From the NCBI RefSeq assembly GCF_037479095.1, contig NZ_JBBGZW010000001.1, positions 248,001-312,000 of the forward strand: DNA of 64,000 nucleotides, written 5' to 3'. The position numbers and the translations under genes are program-made. The notes beneath the pieces were generated by a model. The model did no database searches and was not told the origin of the DNA. It worked only from the letters and a program-made list of their open reading frames with translations. Position 1 is the first letter of the stretch. Each line of letters opens with the position of its first letter. Below are positions 45,001-53,907 of this stretch, one piece after another. This stretch comes from Pantoea nemavictus (GTDB lineage Bacteria; Pseudomonadota; Gammaproteobacteria; Enterobacterales; Enterobacteriaceae).

Positions 45001-48000
45001 CCCGCCAGTGCCGGTCATTACCTCTGTCTGGGCTGACGAAAACAGTCATGGTCATATTGGTAACGGTGACAGCACCGATGATGCCACGCCATATATCCGT
45101 GGTAACAACGTCGGCAGTTTTGCTGAGGTGGAAATCTGGCTGCATGGCCGCCGCATCGATACCGTTCAGGCGGACAATTTCGGCAACTGGTCTTATCACC
45201 TCACGCTGAGTGAAGGTCGCAACCAGATCGTGGTGAAATCGCAGGGTGTTTCCAGCGAACCTTTCGATATTCACTATGCCCCGCCAGCTGTTCCTGAGCA
45301 GCCCGCACTGGCAATCACCCAGATGCAGGATATCCTGACAGGCAACCCCGTCGATCCACACGGCACCATTACCGGCCGCAATGTGATCCTCAGCGGAACC
45401 GGTCCTCGCGGTACCATTGTGCAGATCTGGATCAGCGACCAACTGGTGAACAATGTTTACAGCGGCAGCGACGGTAGCTGGAGTACACCAATCTATCTGC
45501 TGGAAGGTGAAAATAGTATTACCGTGAGACACGCTGGCAATCAGAGTGAAGCGGTCATCATCACTACCCAGAACCCGCCACCGCCGGCGCTGGAAATCAC
45601 TGAGCTGCTCGCCGATGAAAATGGCGCAGGCCCGATCCTGTCAGGCGACACTACGCAAGACGCAACTCCGCAGCTGAGTGGGATTGCCGGCGCTGCTATG
45701 CTGGTAGAGATTTGGATCAACGATCGCCTGGTGCGCACCGTGAATGCCAACCGCTACGGCGAATGGCGCTACACCCCAACGCTGGAAGAGGGTCTGAACC
45801 AGATCGTGGTGAAGTCGATGGGTGTGACCAGCGAGCCCTTTGAGGTTATCTATGAGCCACTGGTGGTGCCGGTCGAACCGGTAGAACCTGAGCTGGCTAT
45901 CACCGGGATTCGTGATCTCGCCACTGGCCAGATCCTTGAGCCAAATGCTTCACCAGACAGCGCTGAGGTGCGCTTATTCGGTAAAGGGCCAGCAAATCAA
46001 TGGGTGCAGATCTGGTTGGGTGATACCGAAATAGGTATCGCGCTTACCAATGGACAAGGTGAATGGCATAAAGCTATTGATCTCCAGTTAGGCGACAACG
46101 TGCTGACCGTGCGCGTTGGCGATCAGCAGAGCGAGCCGGTATTGGTTAACGTGCCCGCGTTGAATTTGCCGGTACCTGAGATCTGGTCCGTATATGCTGA
46201 TGAGTACAACCCCGGTAATTTGCAAAATGGTGACACCACCAACGACGACACTGTGCAAATTATGGGCAATTTCGGTCGGCCGTTTGCCTATTTCGAAATC
46301 TGGAATAACGATCGGCTGGTGGATACTCAGCAAGCCGACCAGTATGGTAGATGGGGTTATTGGGCGACGTTGACTGAGGGTCAGAACAACATTGTTGTCG
46401 TATCACGCGGTGTCTCGAGCGAACCTTTTGTCATTGACTATCAGCCCTTTGAAGGTCCAGCAACCACGCCAGCACCTGTAATCTGGTCAATCTTTGCCGA
46501 CAACGATACCCGCGTTGAAAGTGGTGATACTACGCAAAGTTCCACCCCGTATATCAGTGGACGTGCGGAACCCTACATGCGAGTTCAGCTGTGGGTTAAC
46601 GATGCCATGATTGATGCCATTTATGCCGACAGAAATGGCATCTGGCACTTCACCCCACGGCTGACCGAAGGCGTGAATCGCATCATGGTTAAATCAAATG
46701 GCGCAGAGAGCGACGTATTTGAACTGACCTATCAACCTGAAGTTGTCCCTGTCGAACCCGTTGACCCTGTCGACCCTGAGTTGAGCATCGTTTATCACAA
46801 CGAGCTGAGCGACGGTAATACCACCACCGCTGAACGTCAGTCTGTATTCAGTGGTAAGGCGCCGGCGGGTTCAGTGATCACGCTGTATCTCAACGATCAG
46901 CTAGTGACCACAATCGAAGTTGCGAGCACGGGAGACTGGATTGTAAGCACCGCGCTGTTTGATGGTGTAAACAGCCTGAGAATCGGTCTTGATGGTCAGT
47001 TCAGCGAGGCGGTCGCGGTTACCGTTCAGGGATCACCGGCACCGCAGATCCTCATTGCACAGGATGACCAGGGCGTTGCGTGGCAGTTACAAAACAATGA
47101 TTTCACCGATGATGCCATCCCGCAATTGCGCGGTGTTTCTGCGCCGAACGCCATTATTCAGGTGTACGTGGGCGGACAACACCTGGGCAGTGCGCAGGCG
47201 GATATGTCGGGCATCTGGCAGGTCGATATCAACCTCAATCCAGGTCGCAACGAGATCTATGTGGTGGAAAACGGCGTGGCCAGCGAGAACTTCTACCTGA
47301 CGCTCGAAGATGCACCGGTGATCACCGGGCTATTCGCGGATGGCGAGATGCATGAGAACGGTGGTGCAGCCGGTGATGCGGAACTCGTTCTGCACGGTAT
47401 CGCACAGCCTGGTGCAACGGTTGAGATTTATGATTCTCACTCAAGCCTGCCCATTGTGATTACCGCGGATGCCAACGGCAACTGGAGCCATACCGTCTCT
47501 GCCCTGATCGGTGAAAATACCTACTTTGCCGTTTCCAGAGGTCAATGGAGCGAGGCATTTTACTTCAACTATATTCCGGATCTGGCAGAGCCAGCGCAGC
47601 CGGAACAACCAGAGCAGCCAGCGTTCCCGATCGATATGCCAGAAAACATTGAGCAGTACCTCAATGTTCCTTACATCACATCGGCATACGACAGCGTCGG
47701 CACCATGCCATGGCTGGTGAACAGCGGCAGCTGGACCGATGACGCACAGCCGGAACTGTACGGTGGCGGAGCTCGCCCGAACGTTATCATCACCATTCTG
47801 GATGGCGACAATAATGTGATTGGTAGCACTCGTACCAACAGCAAGGGCGACTGGCGCTTTACGCCGGACGAACCGCTGTCACCGGGCCAATGGGACTTCT
47901 CAGCAGCAAATGAGTACGGGAATTCGGGCAGTACGTTCACCGTCAATATCCGCGATCTGGATCCTGCGCCGAACATGATCGCCTATGACGATGTGGGTGA

Positions 48001-48481
48001 TTATCGTGGTGTTCGTCCTTCTGGCAGCTTCATTGATGATGCTATGCCTTCGTTCCACGGCGGCAGCAATCCTAACAAGCTGATCTCACTGTATGACCAG
48101 AACAATCAGCTGATTGCGACCACCACCAGTAACTGGAACGGATCCTGGACCATCAACATTGAGACACCGTTGCTGCCAGGCACTCACAGCTTCGTTGCGC
48201 GCGATGAGGATGGTAAATCCAGCGATAGCTTGGTTCTGAACATCAAAACCTCAGACGATGCGCCTTGGCCTGAAATCTCATCGCTGCTGGCCGATGGCGA
48301 CGCGATGCTGTTCGCTGCGCAAACGGAGAGCGATGATCAGGATAGCTTCGTGACATTGACCATCAGCGAAGCAGATATGGCGCACTCTTCACTGCACGAT
48401 GCGCTGTCCAGCGACATGGTGGCCAACCCGCGACTCAGCATCGAACTGTTAGACGAGCATCAGTCACTGACGCAAGGCTAA
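42017..48481 (+). CDS. giant Ig-like-repeat surface protein
   Basis: A 2154-residue protein built almost wholly of about 21 bacterial Ig-like repeats of 80-100 residues, of two alternating kinds. Type A carries WADEN, a TDDATP-like stretch, VEIWLNGQ and GVSSEPFDIHY; type B carries SGTGPA and GENSLTVR. Three type A repeats (44432-45295) are nearly identical. There is no N-terminal signal peptide and no RTX or LPxTG motif. Residues ~2090-2154 (LLADGDAMLFAAQ, then LTISEADMAHSS) recur in the next gene's product. It is most likely a non-classically exported or type-I-secreted adhesin. The ATG at 42017 touches AAAAGG; a TTG at 42026 has better spacing. Confidence 0.85.
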   Translation: MNGLNNNKDRDLTHQLNSALPLNNMTPLNEGERFIRIDSVTVMNGDNNDVVTENGTSDGVLFTVRGTALPNEIFFIYVNETRLQVRADREGNWVSHHTPRDLGPIEIKVAIPLTDLSDSFNFTRTEAPIETRPIIHEIYDDEVSYAWEVIGQAATTSDADPIVRGYALAGSEVKVLINGEEVTSTLANDFNNWSLNLPLQEGRNVITVITNGEESEPWEVFYQPAAEPVEPVTPDLAITFMRDVMSGEQIDPNGAATSNSVQLSGTGPADQRFMAYAGNQFIGYVFTDMNGNWSQMLTIPQGSHELTVRSGTERSEAVMITVPAPVPVTPEIHSIWADENTPGLINNGGSTDDNTPQMSGIAGRNATVEVWVNGQHVDTLQADDFGNWHYSPTLSEGMNRIHLVTQGVASETVEVHYAPPAPPVDEPLSILRISDFMTGDVIEPNGSSGNNLIRLSGIGPASGMIQIWSGDTFITSVPASRNGTWQTVLTLPYGENAITLRIPGQQSEPVTITITAPALPVPEIAAVWADENTYGNIENGGNTDDATPQIHGVNVGRYAMVEIWLNGQHIETIMANRAGDWTYSPTLSEGLNQFQVKSQGVASEIFEINYTPAAEVELAIKLVIDGNTFEVIDENGALSGQQVRISGTGPAGAMLSLWSGNTFITDIIPNAAGNWTYFVDLLPGENSLTLRSENASSAPWVVNAPAASLTPPEIHAAWADENSHGQIVNGGNTDDATPRISGRAGSYASVEIWLNGQLVDTTAASVNGSWSYTPTLRKGLNQIVVKTQGVSSESFDIHYAPPAPSVPVITSVWADENNVGFIGNGDTTDDDTLFMRGNNVGSFAEVEIWLHGRRIDTVQADNFGNWSYNLTLGEGRNQIVVKSQGVSSEPYDIHYAPPAPPVPVITSVWADENSHGHIGNGDSTDDATPYIRGHNVGSFAEVEIWLHGRRIDTVQADNFGNWSYHLTLSEGRNQIVVKSQGVSSEPFDIHYAPPAPPVPVITSVWADENSHGHIGNGDSTDDATPYIRGNNVGSFAEVEIWLHGRRIDTVQADNFGNWSYHLTLSEGRNQIVVKSQGVSSEPFDIHYAPPAVPEQPALAITQMQDILTGNPVDPHGTITGRNVILSGTGPRGTIVQIWISDQLVNNVYSGSDGSWSTPIYLLEGENSITVRHAGNQSEAVIITTQNPPPPALEITELLADENGAGPILSGDTTQDATPQLSGIAGAAMLVEIWINDRLVRTVNANRYGEWRYTPTLEEGLNQIVVKSMGVTSEPFEVIYEPLVVPVEPVEPELAITGIRDLATGQILEPNASPDSAEVRLFGKGPANQWVQIWLGDTEIGIALTNGQGEWHKAIDLQLGDNVLTVRVGDQQSEPVLVNVPALNLPVPEIWSVYADEYNPGNLQNGDTTNDDTVQIMGNFGRPFAYFEIWNNDRLVDTQQADQYGRWGYWATLTEGQNNIVVVSRGVSSEPFVIDYQPFEGPATTPAPVIWSIFADNDTRVESGDTTQSSTPYISGRAEPYMRVQLWVNDAMIDAIYADRNGIWHFTPRLTEGVNRIMVKSNGAESDVFELTYQPEVVPVEPVDPVDPELSIVYHNELSDGNTTTAERQSVFSGKAPAGSVITLYLNDQLVTTIEVASTGDWIVSTALFDGVNSLRIGLDGQFSEAVAVTVQGSPAPQILIAQDDQGVAWQLQNNDFTDDAIPQLRGVSAPNAIIQVYVGGQHLGSAQADMSGIWQVDINLNPGRNEIYVVENGVASENFYLTLEDAPVITGLFADGEMHENGGAAGDAELVLHGIAQPGATVEIYDSHSSLPIVITADANGNWSHTVSALIGENTYFAVSRGQWSEAFYFNYIPDLAEPAQPEQPEQPAFPIDMPENIEQYLNVPYITSAYDSVGTMPWLVNSGSWTDDAQPELYGGGARPNVIITILDGDNNVIGSTRTNSKGDWRFTPDEPLSPGQWDFSAANEYGNSGSTFTVNIRDLDPAPNMIAYDDVGDYRGVRPSGSFIDDAMPSFHGGSNPNKLISLYDQNNQLIATTTSNWNGSWTINIETPLLPGTHSFVARDEDGKSSDSLVLNIKTSDDAPWPEISSLLADGDAMLFAAQTESDDQDSFVTLTISEADMAHSSLHDALSSDMVANPRLSIELLDEHQSLTQG
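44432..45295 (+). repeat. three tandem 288-bp repeats inside the giant gene
   Basis: The units start at 44432, 44720 and 45008, and each encodes 96 residues of a type A Ig-like repeat (VITSVWADEN to DIHYAPP). The second and third are almost identical at DNA level. They keep frame, so slippage or recombination would change length by 96 residues at a time. Confidence 0.9.
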
Positions 48482-48497
48482 TCATCTTCGTGATACC

Positions 48498-48521
48498 AGC
48501 ACGCCCTGCGGGGCGTGCTTT
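48498..48521 (+). terminator. hairpin between the two Ig-repeat genes
   Basis: AGCACGCCC (48498-48506) pairs perfectly with GGGCGTGCT (48511-48519), loop TGCG, followed by only three T residues. A smaller GAGCCG-A-CGGCTC dyad follows at 48527-48539. It probably attenuates read-through and may set different levels for the two genes. Confidence 0.65.
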
Positions 48522-48562
48522 CTCCTGAGCCGACGGCTCGACTTATCTCGAAAGGGAATTTT

Positions 48563-50209
48563 ATGACCACACACTTTGTAAAACCCACCATTACGTCCGT
48601 GCTGGATAACAGCGGCGACGTCGAAAAATCCATCTCATTTTTAGGCACTTCCCACGATACCACGCCAAAACTGAACGGCACTGCAGCGCCGAATAGCATG
48701 GTGTTTATCTATGCGCATGGGCGTTTTATTGGCGTCGTTGATGCTGATACCTCCGGCAACTGGACCTACACCCCGACCATGCCGCTTAATATGGGCGCGC
48801 AAGAGTTCAGCGTGATGTCTCAGGGCCAGACCAGTGACAGCTTTGTCGTCTGGATGAAACCCGCTGAACCGGCCCGACCTGAGCCAACGCCAGAACCGAC
48901 GCCAGGCCCGGGTCCGATTGTCACGCCTGATCCCGTGATGCCGCCTGCCCCGACCCCAACCGGTTTAGCCATTACCGGCATCAATAACCTCAGCGGCGAG
49001 CAGGCAGCAATGCCAGCGGGTGGCGCAACCGATGGCAACAGCGTGCGTATCTCTGGCAATGCTCAGCCTAACGCCACCGTGCAGCTGTTCGCTAATGGTC
49101 GCGAGATTGCGATGGTTACCGCCGACGCCGAAGGCAAATGGAGCTATGACGCTAACCTGACCAACGGCAACAATGAACTGAAGGTGGTTTCCCGTGGTCA
49201 ATGGAGCCCAGCCTTTACTGTTGATGTGCAACCTGCCGGTACACCGGTCGCACCTGCGCCAACGCCGGAACCTACACCAGAGCCAACGCCAGCACCGGAA
49301 CCTACGCCTGCGCCTGCAGTGGCAATCACTGCGGTCAACAATCTGGGCGGCGACAAAGCCAGTATCCCGGCTGATGGCAGCACCGATGGCAACAGCGTAC
49401 TGATTTCCGGCACCACGCTGGTGCCCGGTGCCATTGTGCAGCTGTATGTGAATGGTCGCGAAATTGCCATGATCACCGCGGATGCAGAGGGCAAATGGAG
49501 CTACGAGCCAACGCTGGCAACGGGCATTAACGAGCTGAAAATCGCTTCACGCGGCCAGTTCAGTAAGCCATTCACTATCGATGTGCAGCCATCTTCGGTG
49601 GTCACGCCGGAGCCTACCCCGGAACCGCCCCCTGAGCCAACGCCAGCCCCAACGCCTGAGCCGACGCCAGAACCAACTCCAGCGCCAACCCCAACGCCAG
49701 TGCCTGGCACCGGTCCATCGGCCGATCTCAGCATTGATACGCTCTTCAGCACCAATGGCATCGTTGCCGATGGCGGCGCTACCGCGGCCACCAGCTTTGT
49801 GATTAATGGCACTGCGCAGCCTGGCACTACCGTCGAGATCTATCTCAATGGCGAGTTTTACGGCCGCGCCGATACCAACATCTATGGTAAGTGGGGCACG
49901 CCTGCCACCTTCCCCGATGGTGTTAACAGCCTGATGATCAAAGTGGGCGATGCCTACAGTGAAAACTTCACCTTCAGCAAGAATGCCTTCAGCAGTTTGC
50001 TGATGCAGGCAGAGCCTGCGCTGCTGCTGGCTGACGCCGATGCGCTGCTGATGGCAGCGCAGGCAGAGGACGCACGCGTTGAACTGACTATCAGCCCGGC
50101 GGATATGGCTTATAGCTCGGTGATGGAAGGTGTGAACAGTGAGTTCGCACCGCTCAACGTGCAGTGGGTTGATCAGCTGGAAGAGCAAAACGCGCTGTCC
50201 CAGCTGTAA
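48563..50209 (+). CDS. Ig-like-repeat protein with proline-rich linkers
   Basis: A 548-residue companion of the giant protein. Four Ig-like repeats (about 8-95, 130-218, 248-340 and 390-475) are separated by linkers rich in PEPT and PAPT. There is no signal peptide. The end (from about 488: LLADADALLMAAQAE, then LTISPADMAYSS) matches the end of the 2154-residue protein. The ATG at 48563 was chosen for the AAAGGGA 6 bases upstream; a longer frame starts inside the hairpin region. It is probably co-expressed with and handled like the giant protein; the linkers suggest an extended stalk. The exact function is unknown. Confidence 0.82.
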   Translation: MTTHFVKPTITSVLDNSGDVEKSISFLGTSHDTTPKLNGTAAPNSMVFIYAHGRFIGVVDADTSGNWTYTPTMPLNMGAQEFSVMSQGQTSDSFVVWMKPAEPARPEPTPEPTPGPGPIVTPDPVMPPAPTPTGLAITGINNLSGEQAAMPAGGATDGNSVRISGNAQPNATVQLFANGREIAMVTADAEGKWSYDANLTNGNNELKVVSRGQWSPAFTVDVQPAGTPVAPAPTPEPTPEPTPAPEPTPAPAVAITAVNNLGGDKASIPADGSTDGNSVLISGTTLVPGAIVQLYVNGREIAMITADAEGKWSYEPTLATGINELKIASRGQFSKPFTIDVQPSSVVTPEPTPEPPPEPTPAPTPEPTPEPTPAPTPTPVPGTGPSADLSIDTLFSTNGIVADGGATAATSFVINGTAQPGTTVEIYLNGEFYGRADTNIYGKWGTPATFPDGVNSLMIKVGDAYSENFTFSKNAFSSLLMQAEPALLLADADALLMAAQAEDARVELTISPADMAYSSVMEGVNSEFAPLNVQWVDQLEEQNALSQL

Positions 50210-50279
50210 GCAGCACTCGCTCCCGCCACTTCATCAGATGTTCATGATAATTGATGGCTGAGCAGTGAAACACCCTACA

Positions 50280-50303
50280 AACCCGGCTTATGCCGGGTTT
50301 TTT
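50280..50303. terminator. terminator between Ig-repeat genes and fimbrial operon
   Basis: AACCCGGC (50280-50287) and GCCGGGTT (50292-50299) with a TTAT loop, then further T residues on the plus strand. It ends plus-strand transcription after 50209 and may also stop the opposing fimbrial operon. Confidence 0.88.
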
Positions 50304-50373
50304 ACAACATATTCTCCCGCTCGTTCAGCTCCATGCCTGAGTGACGTTAATCAAGCCGTCCACTTTGGCGCTG

Positions 50374-51321
50374 TTAGTTATAGGTCAGGGTGAACGTAGC
50401 GACTGCCCGAGCTAACCCCGGCGTAACCATGGCAGCCGTTTGATAAAAACGCGCCGTAAAGGGAATGTCGTATACGCCGCCTGCCGCGCCGCTGTCACCC
50501 ACAGCCAGCGCCGAATTAAGCGTAACGGGGACATCATGATAGGCAAGCTGAACGCCCAATCCGGTCGCCACACTATCCGCGCTAAGTGCCAGAACCGTTG
50601 GCAATCCCGCTGCTGGCGTGCCAGTGAATTGTACTGTTACGGGCACCTGAGGATCGCAGATTAAAGGGATGTTGAATCCTTCGGGCGAAGAGACACTTCC
50701 CGGCCCGGTGAACGTTTTTAGTGGTATTTTATTGCCCAAATTGACCGGGATTACGGTTTGCGTCAGTGAACAGGTGGCAACCGGAATCGTCATAGCCGGT
50801 AAATTCACCGTTAATAAACGCGTCTGCGCACCAGTAGTGCCTGTCCGCCAGTTATAATTGAGCACCCACGCAGCCGTACTGCCTGACACTACAGGTCCGG
50901 TTTTAACCAATTCAAAAAGATCCGACATCACGCGTGTCCCATTGATATTTAATCCGCGTTGAACGCTACCGTCCGACATCGAATAGTTGGTCCAGACAAA
51001 AGGCGTTCCATCACTGGTATTGGTCCAGCGGATGCCGATCCCGGCAAGAGAGGTGTTTCTCACGCCAGGCACGGGTGAAGCACCATAATCCCTATTTAAA
51101 CCAGAGCGCATCATTGCGGTATTCGCTACTCCGCTGCAGGTCACGCGATAATTGACGGAGCCAGTGCTAATAACCGTGCCAATGGGCGTAAGTGAACTTA
51201 CTGCTATCGGTGCAGACATCGCCACATTAAGTGAGGCTGGGGCTGAGGTACAGGCCGCCCAACTGCTGCCGAACATTGAAAAACCTGATAATAAAAGCAA
51301 GCAGTGAAGAAGTGACTTCAT
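50374..51321 (-). CDS. fimbrial tip adhesin (two-domain)
   Basis: A 315-residue protein with a signal peptide (1-22, ending SSWA). The N-terminal domain (about 23-180) is a putative receptor-binding part. The C-terminal pilin domain (about 182-315) has the usual Cys pair (ATCSLTQ and IPLICDP), the VIPVNLGNKIPLKTFTG strand and the ending ARAVATFTLTYN, as in FimH- and MrkD-type adhesins. It could also be described as a spore-coat-U-like subunit, but its place at the operon end favours tip adhesin. The ATG at 51321 has GGAGG upstream. The usher gene's stop lies 20 bp before it. The receptor is unknown. Confidence 0.85.
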   Translation of the reverse strand: MKSLLHCLLLLSGFSMFGSSWAACTSAPASLNVAMSAPIAVSSLTPIGTVISTGSVNYRVTCSGVANTAMMRSGLNRDYGASPVPGVRNTSLAGIGIRWTNTSDGTPFVWTNYSMSDGSVQRGLNINGTRVMSDLFELVKTGPVVSGSTAAWVLNYNWRTGTTGAQTRLLTVNLPAMTIPVATCSLTQTVIPVNLGNKIPLKTFTGPGSVSSPEGFNIPLICDPQVPVTVQFTGTPAAGLPTVLALSADSVATGLGVQLAYHDVPVTLNSALAVGDSGAAGGVYDIPFTARFYQTAAMVTPGLARAVATFTLTYN

Positions 51322-51340
51322 TTTTTCCTCCTTGATGACG

Positions 51341-53842
51341 TTAACTACAGACAGCGCTGCCATACTGAAGCGGCTCATCTTCCTTTACCTCGATTGTGAA
51401 AGCAGCCTGGCATTGCTGGTGCGGTTGCTCTCCCCACTTCACCATCAGCACCCCTTTATCAGGCATACCGGCTAAATAGGTCTCACCGTGCGTGCCGGCG
51501 ATGCTGATAACGGGTTTAGCATTGTCTGCCTGATAGCTCACTTCCGCGCCAAACGGCACTGGCCGCCCAGCTTGAGTAAGGGTGATTAAGGTGCGATGTC
51601 CCACGCGTGTCGCAAAATTGGCGACCACCACGGCACCTTGAGTCGGAACGGCTGTCGCTACGGTGGTGTCAATATCAACACCCTGTTTGAACGTTGCCGG
51701 ATCAAGCGCAATACGATTTTTTCGATAGCTTGTGGCGTAGGGAACCACAGCGTAGCCACGCCAGTCCGTGTTGATACCGGTTTGATTTTGGACTGAGACG
51801 CCGTCTGCATCCGGTGCGCGCACCAGCAACATCGTCTCGCCTAAGGGTTGAGATAACGTAACGCCCCAGGGGTGCGCTACCACACCGCCCTGAGCGCCGA
51901 TGTTGATTTGCCGCGTGTCACGTCCATAACTATATCCCGCATTCACCTGACCATAAGTGCCACGATAATTCACGGATGTATTGCCGCCGTAGCCGGTTCC
52001 CTGGCTGGCATAGCTCTGTTGCAGATCATAATTAAGGTTGTTTTGCTCCAGCGCCGTGCCGCTGATGCCAACACGCTGGGCGGTGCGACCGCGATCGCTG
52101 GTATCAACCGAGTAACTCAGGCGACTGTTGGACAAACCCTTGCTGAGGGGAATCTGCATATTGAAGGCAAATAATTGCTCTGTACCCTTTGATAACGGCG
52201 TCTTATTCAGGCCGTAACTCAACCCATAGGAAATATTCTGTAAGCTGGCGTTCCAGCCAATATTTACGCTACGTTCAGAACCCTTACGCCCCCAATAATC
52301 CTGCTGCAGGCCCGTAATAAAAACATTGCCGGCATCAAATATTCGCTGGTTGATATTAACCTGAGTTCGGCTGCGTTTATTGCTGTATACCTGCAGACGC
52401 TCATCGTTTGCTGCATCAGCATTGATCTCATTTGACTCTTTAAAGTCATAGAAGCCTTGAGTGGAATAGCGGTAACTTGCCAAGGTAAAGTTGGTTCCCA
52501 GGCGATTAATATCTTTTGAATATTGGACGCGAAATGACTGCCCGCTCTTCTTTTCCGTTGCTCCCGGTAATTGGGTTTCGGCTTGAGACACATCGAAAGA
52601 CAACGATCCCCAATCACCCAATCCATGACCTACCCCCAGCATTCCTGACAGGTATGAGGGCGACGTTATCACGCCGGCATAAACAGATGTTGCAGAGGGA
52701 AGTCCATAAATCACGCTGCCTTGAGTAAAAATAGGTTCGCGTGCTAAGGCTGAGGTCGAGCGAAAGTTACCGGCAGAGATGCCATATTTCACGCGACCTT
52801 CACGCAGCATAATCGGTACGGCGGAATAAGGCTGCACCGCAACGCGCTCTGTTCCATCGGCCTCTTTAACCATGACTTCAAGATCGCCGCTGGTAGCGGT
52901 GGGATAGAGATCGGTTATTTCAAACGCGCCTGGTGCGACATAGGTTTGATAGATCACATAACCATTCTGCTTCACTGAGACCTGAGCATTTGATTGTGCA
53001 ATACCGCGTATCACCGGCGCGTAACCGCGCTGACTATCGGGATACATATTGTCGTCTGATAGCAACTGAATACCGCGAAAAGGTACGCTGTCATAAATAT
53101 CAGAAGGGGTGAAACTATCACCGGCAATAAGCTGCGACTTTAAAGGTTGGATGTCACGCTGAACATAGGTACTGATAGTATTCCATTGCTGCGCACTATT
53201 ATTATCAGACCAGGTTGAATAATTCCTTAAGCGCCATGCCCCCCAGTTAGCCCCACTCCTCAGATTGAGGAAGCGAGAATTATTTGAGGCGGCATGATTT
53301 TTATTCACAGCGTTAGCGGCATTGGCACTGTAGTTCAGGAGCAGTGCGGGTATGCCTCGATCCCATTCGCTGGGATCAATATAATCGCGTGAGGTTTGAT
53401 TGAGTGCCGCCTGAGGAATACTGATATTCAGTTGCTGAGTATTGAAATCAAATTGTGTGCTGGCGTCGGGAATGTAATGACTCATCTCACCGATAGGGTG
53501 TTCGGCATTAAGGGATTTCAATGCCGCAAAGGCATCAATTTTCACACCGTAACGCTGCAAGTCACTCACCGTTAACTCTGGGTGCAATTGATGGCCAAGC
53601 AAAATAAAGTTAATGTCCTGTGCTGCAATAAACTTCTGATTAACATTGACACCGACACGGTAACGACCGGGCAATTGCGTATCATTTTTTGACAGAAGAT
53701 CCAGATTTACGGACTCTCGCTCAGCATCGCTCAGTTCCAGTGCAGCAGGGTTAAAATACTCTTCTGCATAGATATCTGAGCTGAGTGCTAGCAAAAAAAT
53801 AAGCTGTAATGTTACTGTTTTCGAAACATATAACACTCGCAT
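51341..53842 (-). CDS. fimbrial outer-membrane usher
   Basis: An 833-residue usher that assembles and exports pilus subunits. The signal peptide is residues 1-26 (ending IYAEE), followed by FNPAALELSDAERESVNLDLLSKNDTQLPGRYRVGVNVN (in part: FNPAALELSDAERESVNL), the N-terminal chaperone-binding domain. A long beta-barrel with a plug domain (RGYAPVIRGIAQSNAQVSVKQNGYVIY in part) comes next. The C-terminal domains include GDKGVLMVKWGE-like PDKGVLMVKWGE and a Cys pair. Length is typical (800-870). It lies between chaperone and tip adhesin genes in the usual order. Confidence 0.96.
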   Translation of the reverse strand: MRVLYVSKTVTLQLIFLLALSSDIYAEEYFNPAALELSDAERESVNLDLLSKNDTQLPGRYRVGVNVNQKFIAAQDINFILLGHQLHPELTVSDLQRYGVKIDAFAALKSLNAEHPIGEMSHYIPDASTQFDFNTQQLNISIPQAALNQTSRDYIDPSEWDRGIPALLLNYSANAANAVNKNHAASNNSRFLNLRSGANWGAWRLRNYSTWSDNNSAQQWNTISTYVQRDIQPLKSQLIAGDSFTPSDIYDSVPFRGIQLLSDDNMYPDSQRGYAPVIRGIAQSNAQVSVKQNGYVIYQTYVAPGAFEITDLYPTATSGDLEVMVKEADGTERVAVQPYSAVPIMLREGRVKYGISAGNFRSTSALAREPIFTQGSVIYGLPSATSVYAGVITSPSYLSGMLGVGHGLGDWGSLSFDVSQAETQLPGATEKKSGQSFRVQYSKDINRLGTNFTLASYRYSTQGFYDFKESNEINADAANDERLQVYSNKRSRTQVNINQRIFDAGNVFITGLQQDYWGRKGSERSVNIGWNASLQNISYGLSYGLNKTPLSKGTEQLFAFNMQIPLSKGLSNSRLSYSVDTSDRGRTAQRVGISGTALEQNNLNYDLQQSYASQGTGYGGNTSVNYRGTYGQVNAGYSYGRDTRQINIGAQGGVVAHPWGVTLSQPLGETMLLVRAPDADGVSVQNQTGINTDWRGYAVVPYATSYRKNRIALDPATFKQGVDIDTTVATAVPTQGAVVVANFATRVGHRTLITLTQAGRPVPFGAEVSYQADNAKPVISIAGTHGETYLAGMPDKGVLMVKWGEQPHQQCQAAFTIEVKEDEPLQYGSAVCS

Positions 53843-53907
53843 ATTATTATCTCCACTTAATACCCACCACGGGTCGCTGCAGTCGTGTCAACGCTCATGG
53901 CACATCA

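Noticed and set aside
43571..45532. Open frame of about 650 codons on the minus strand, inside the giant Ig-repeat gene
   Set aside because: It mirrors the repeats of the plus-strand gene in the opposite frame. It has no ribosome binding site and a biased, repetitive composition, and the plus frame runs on well beyond it at both ends.
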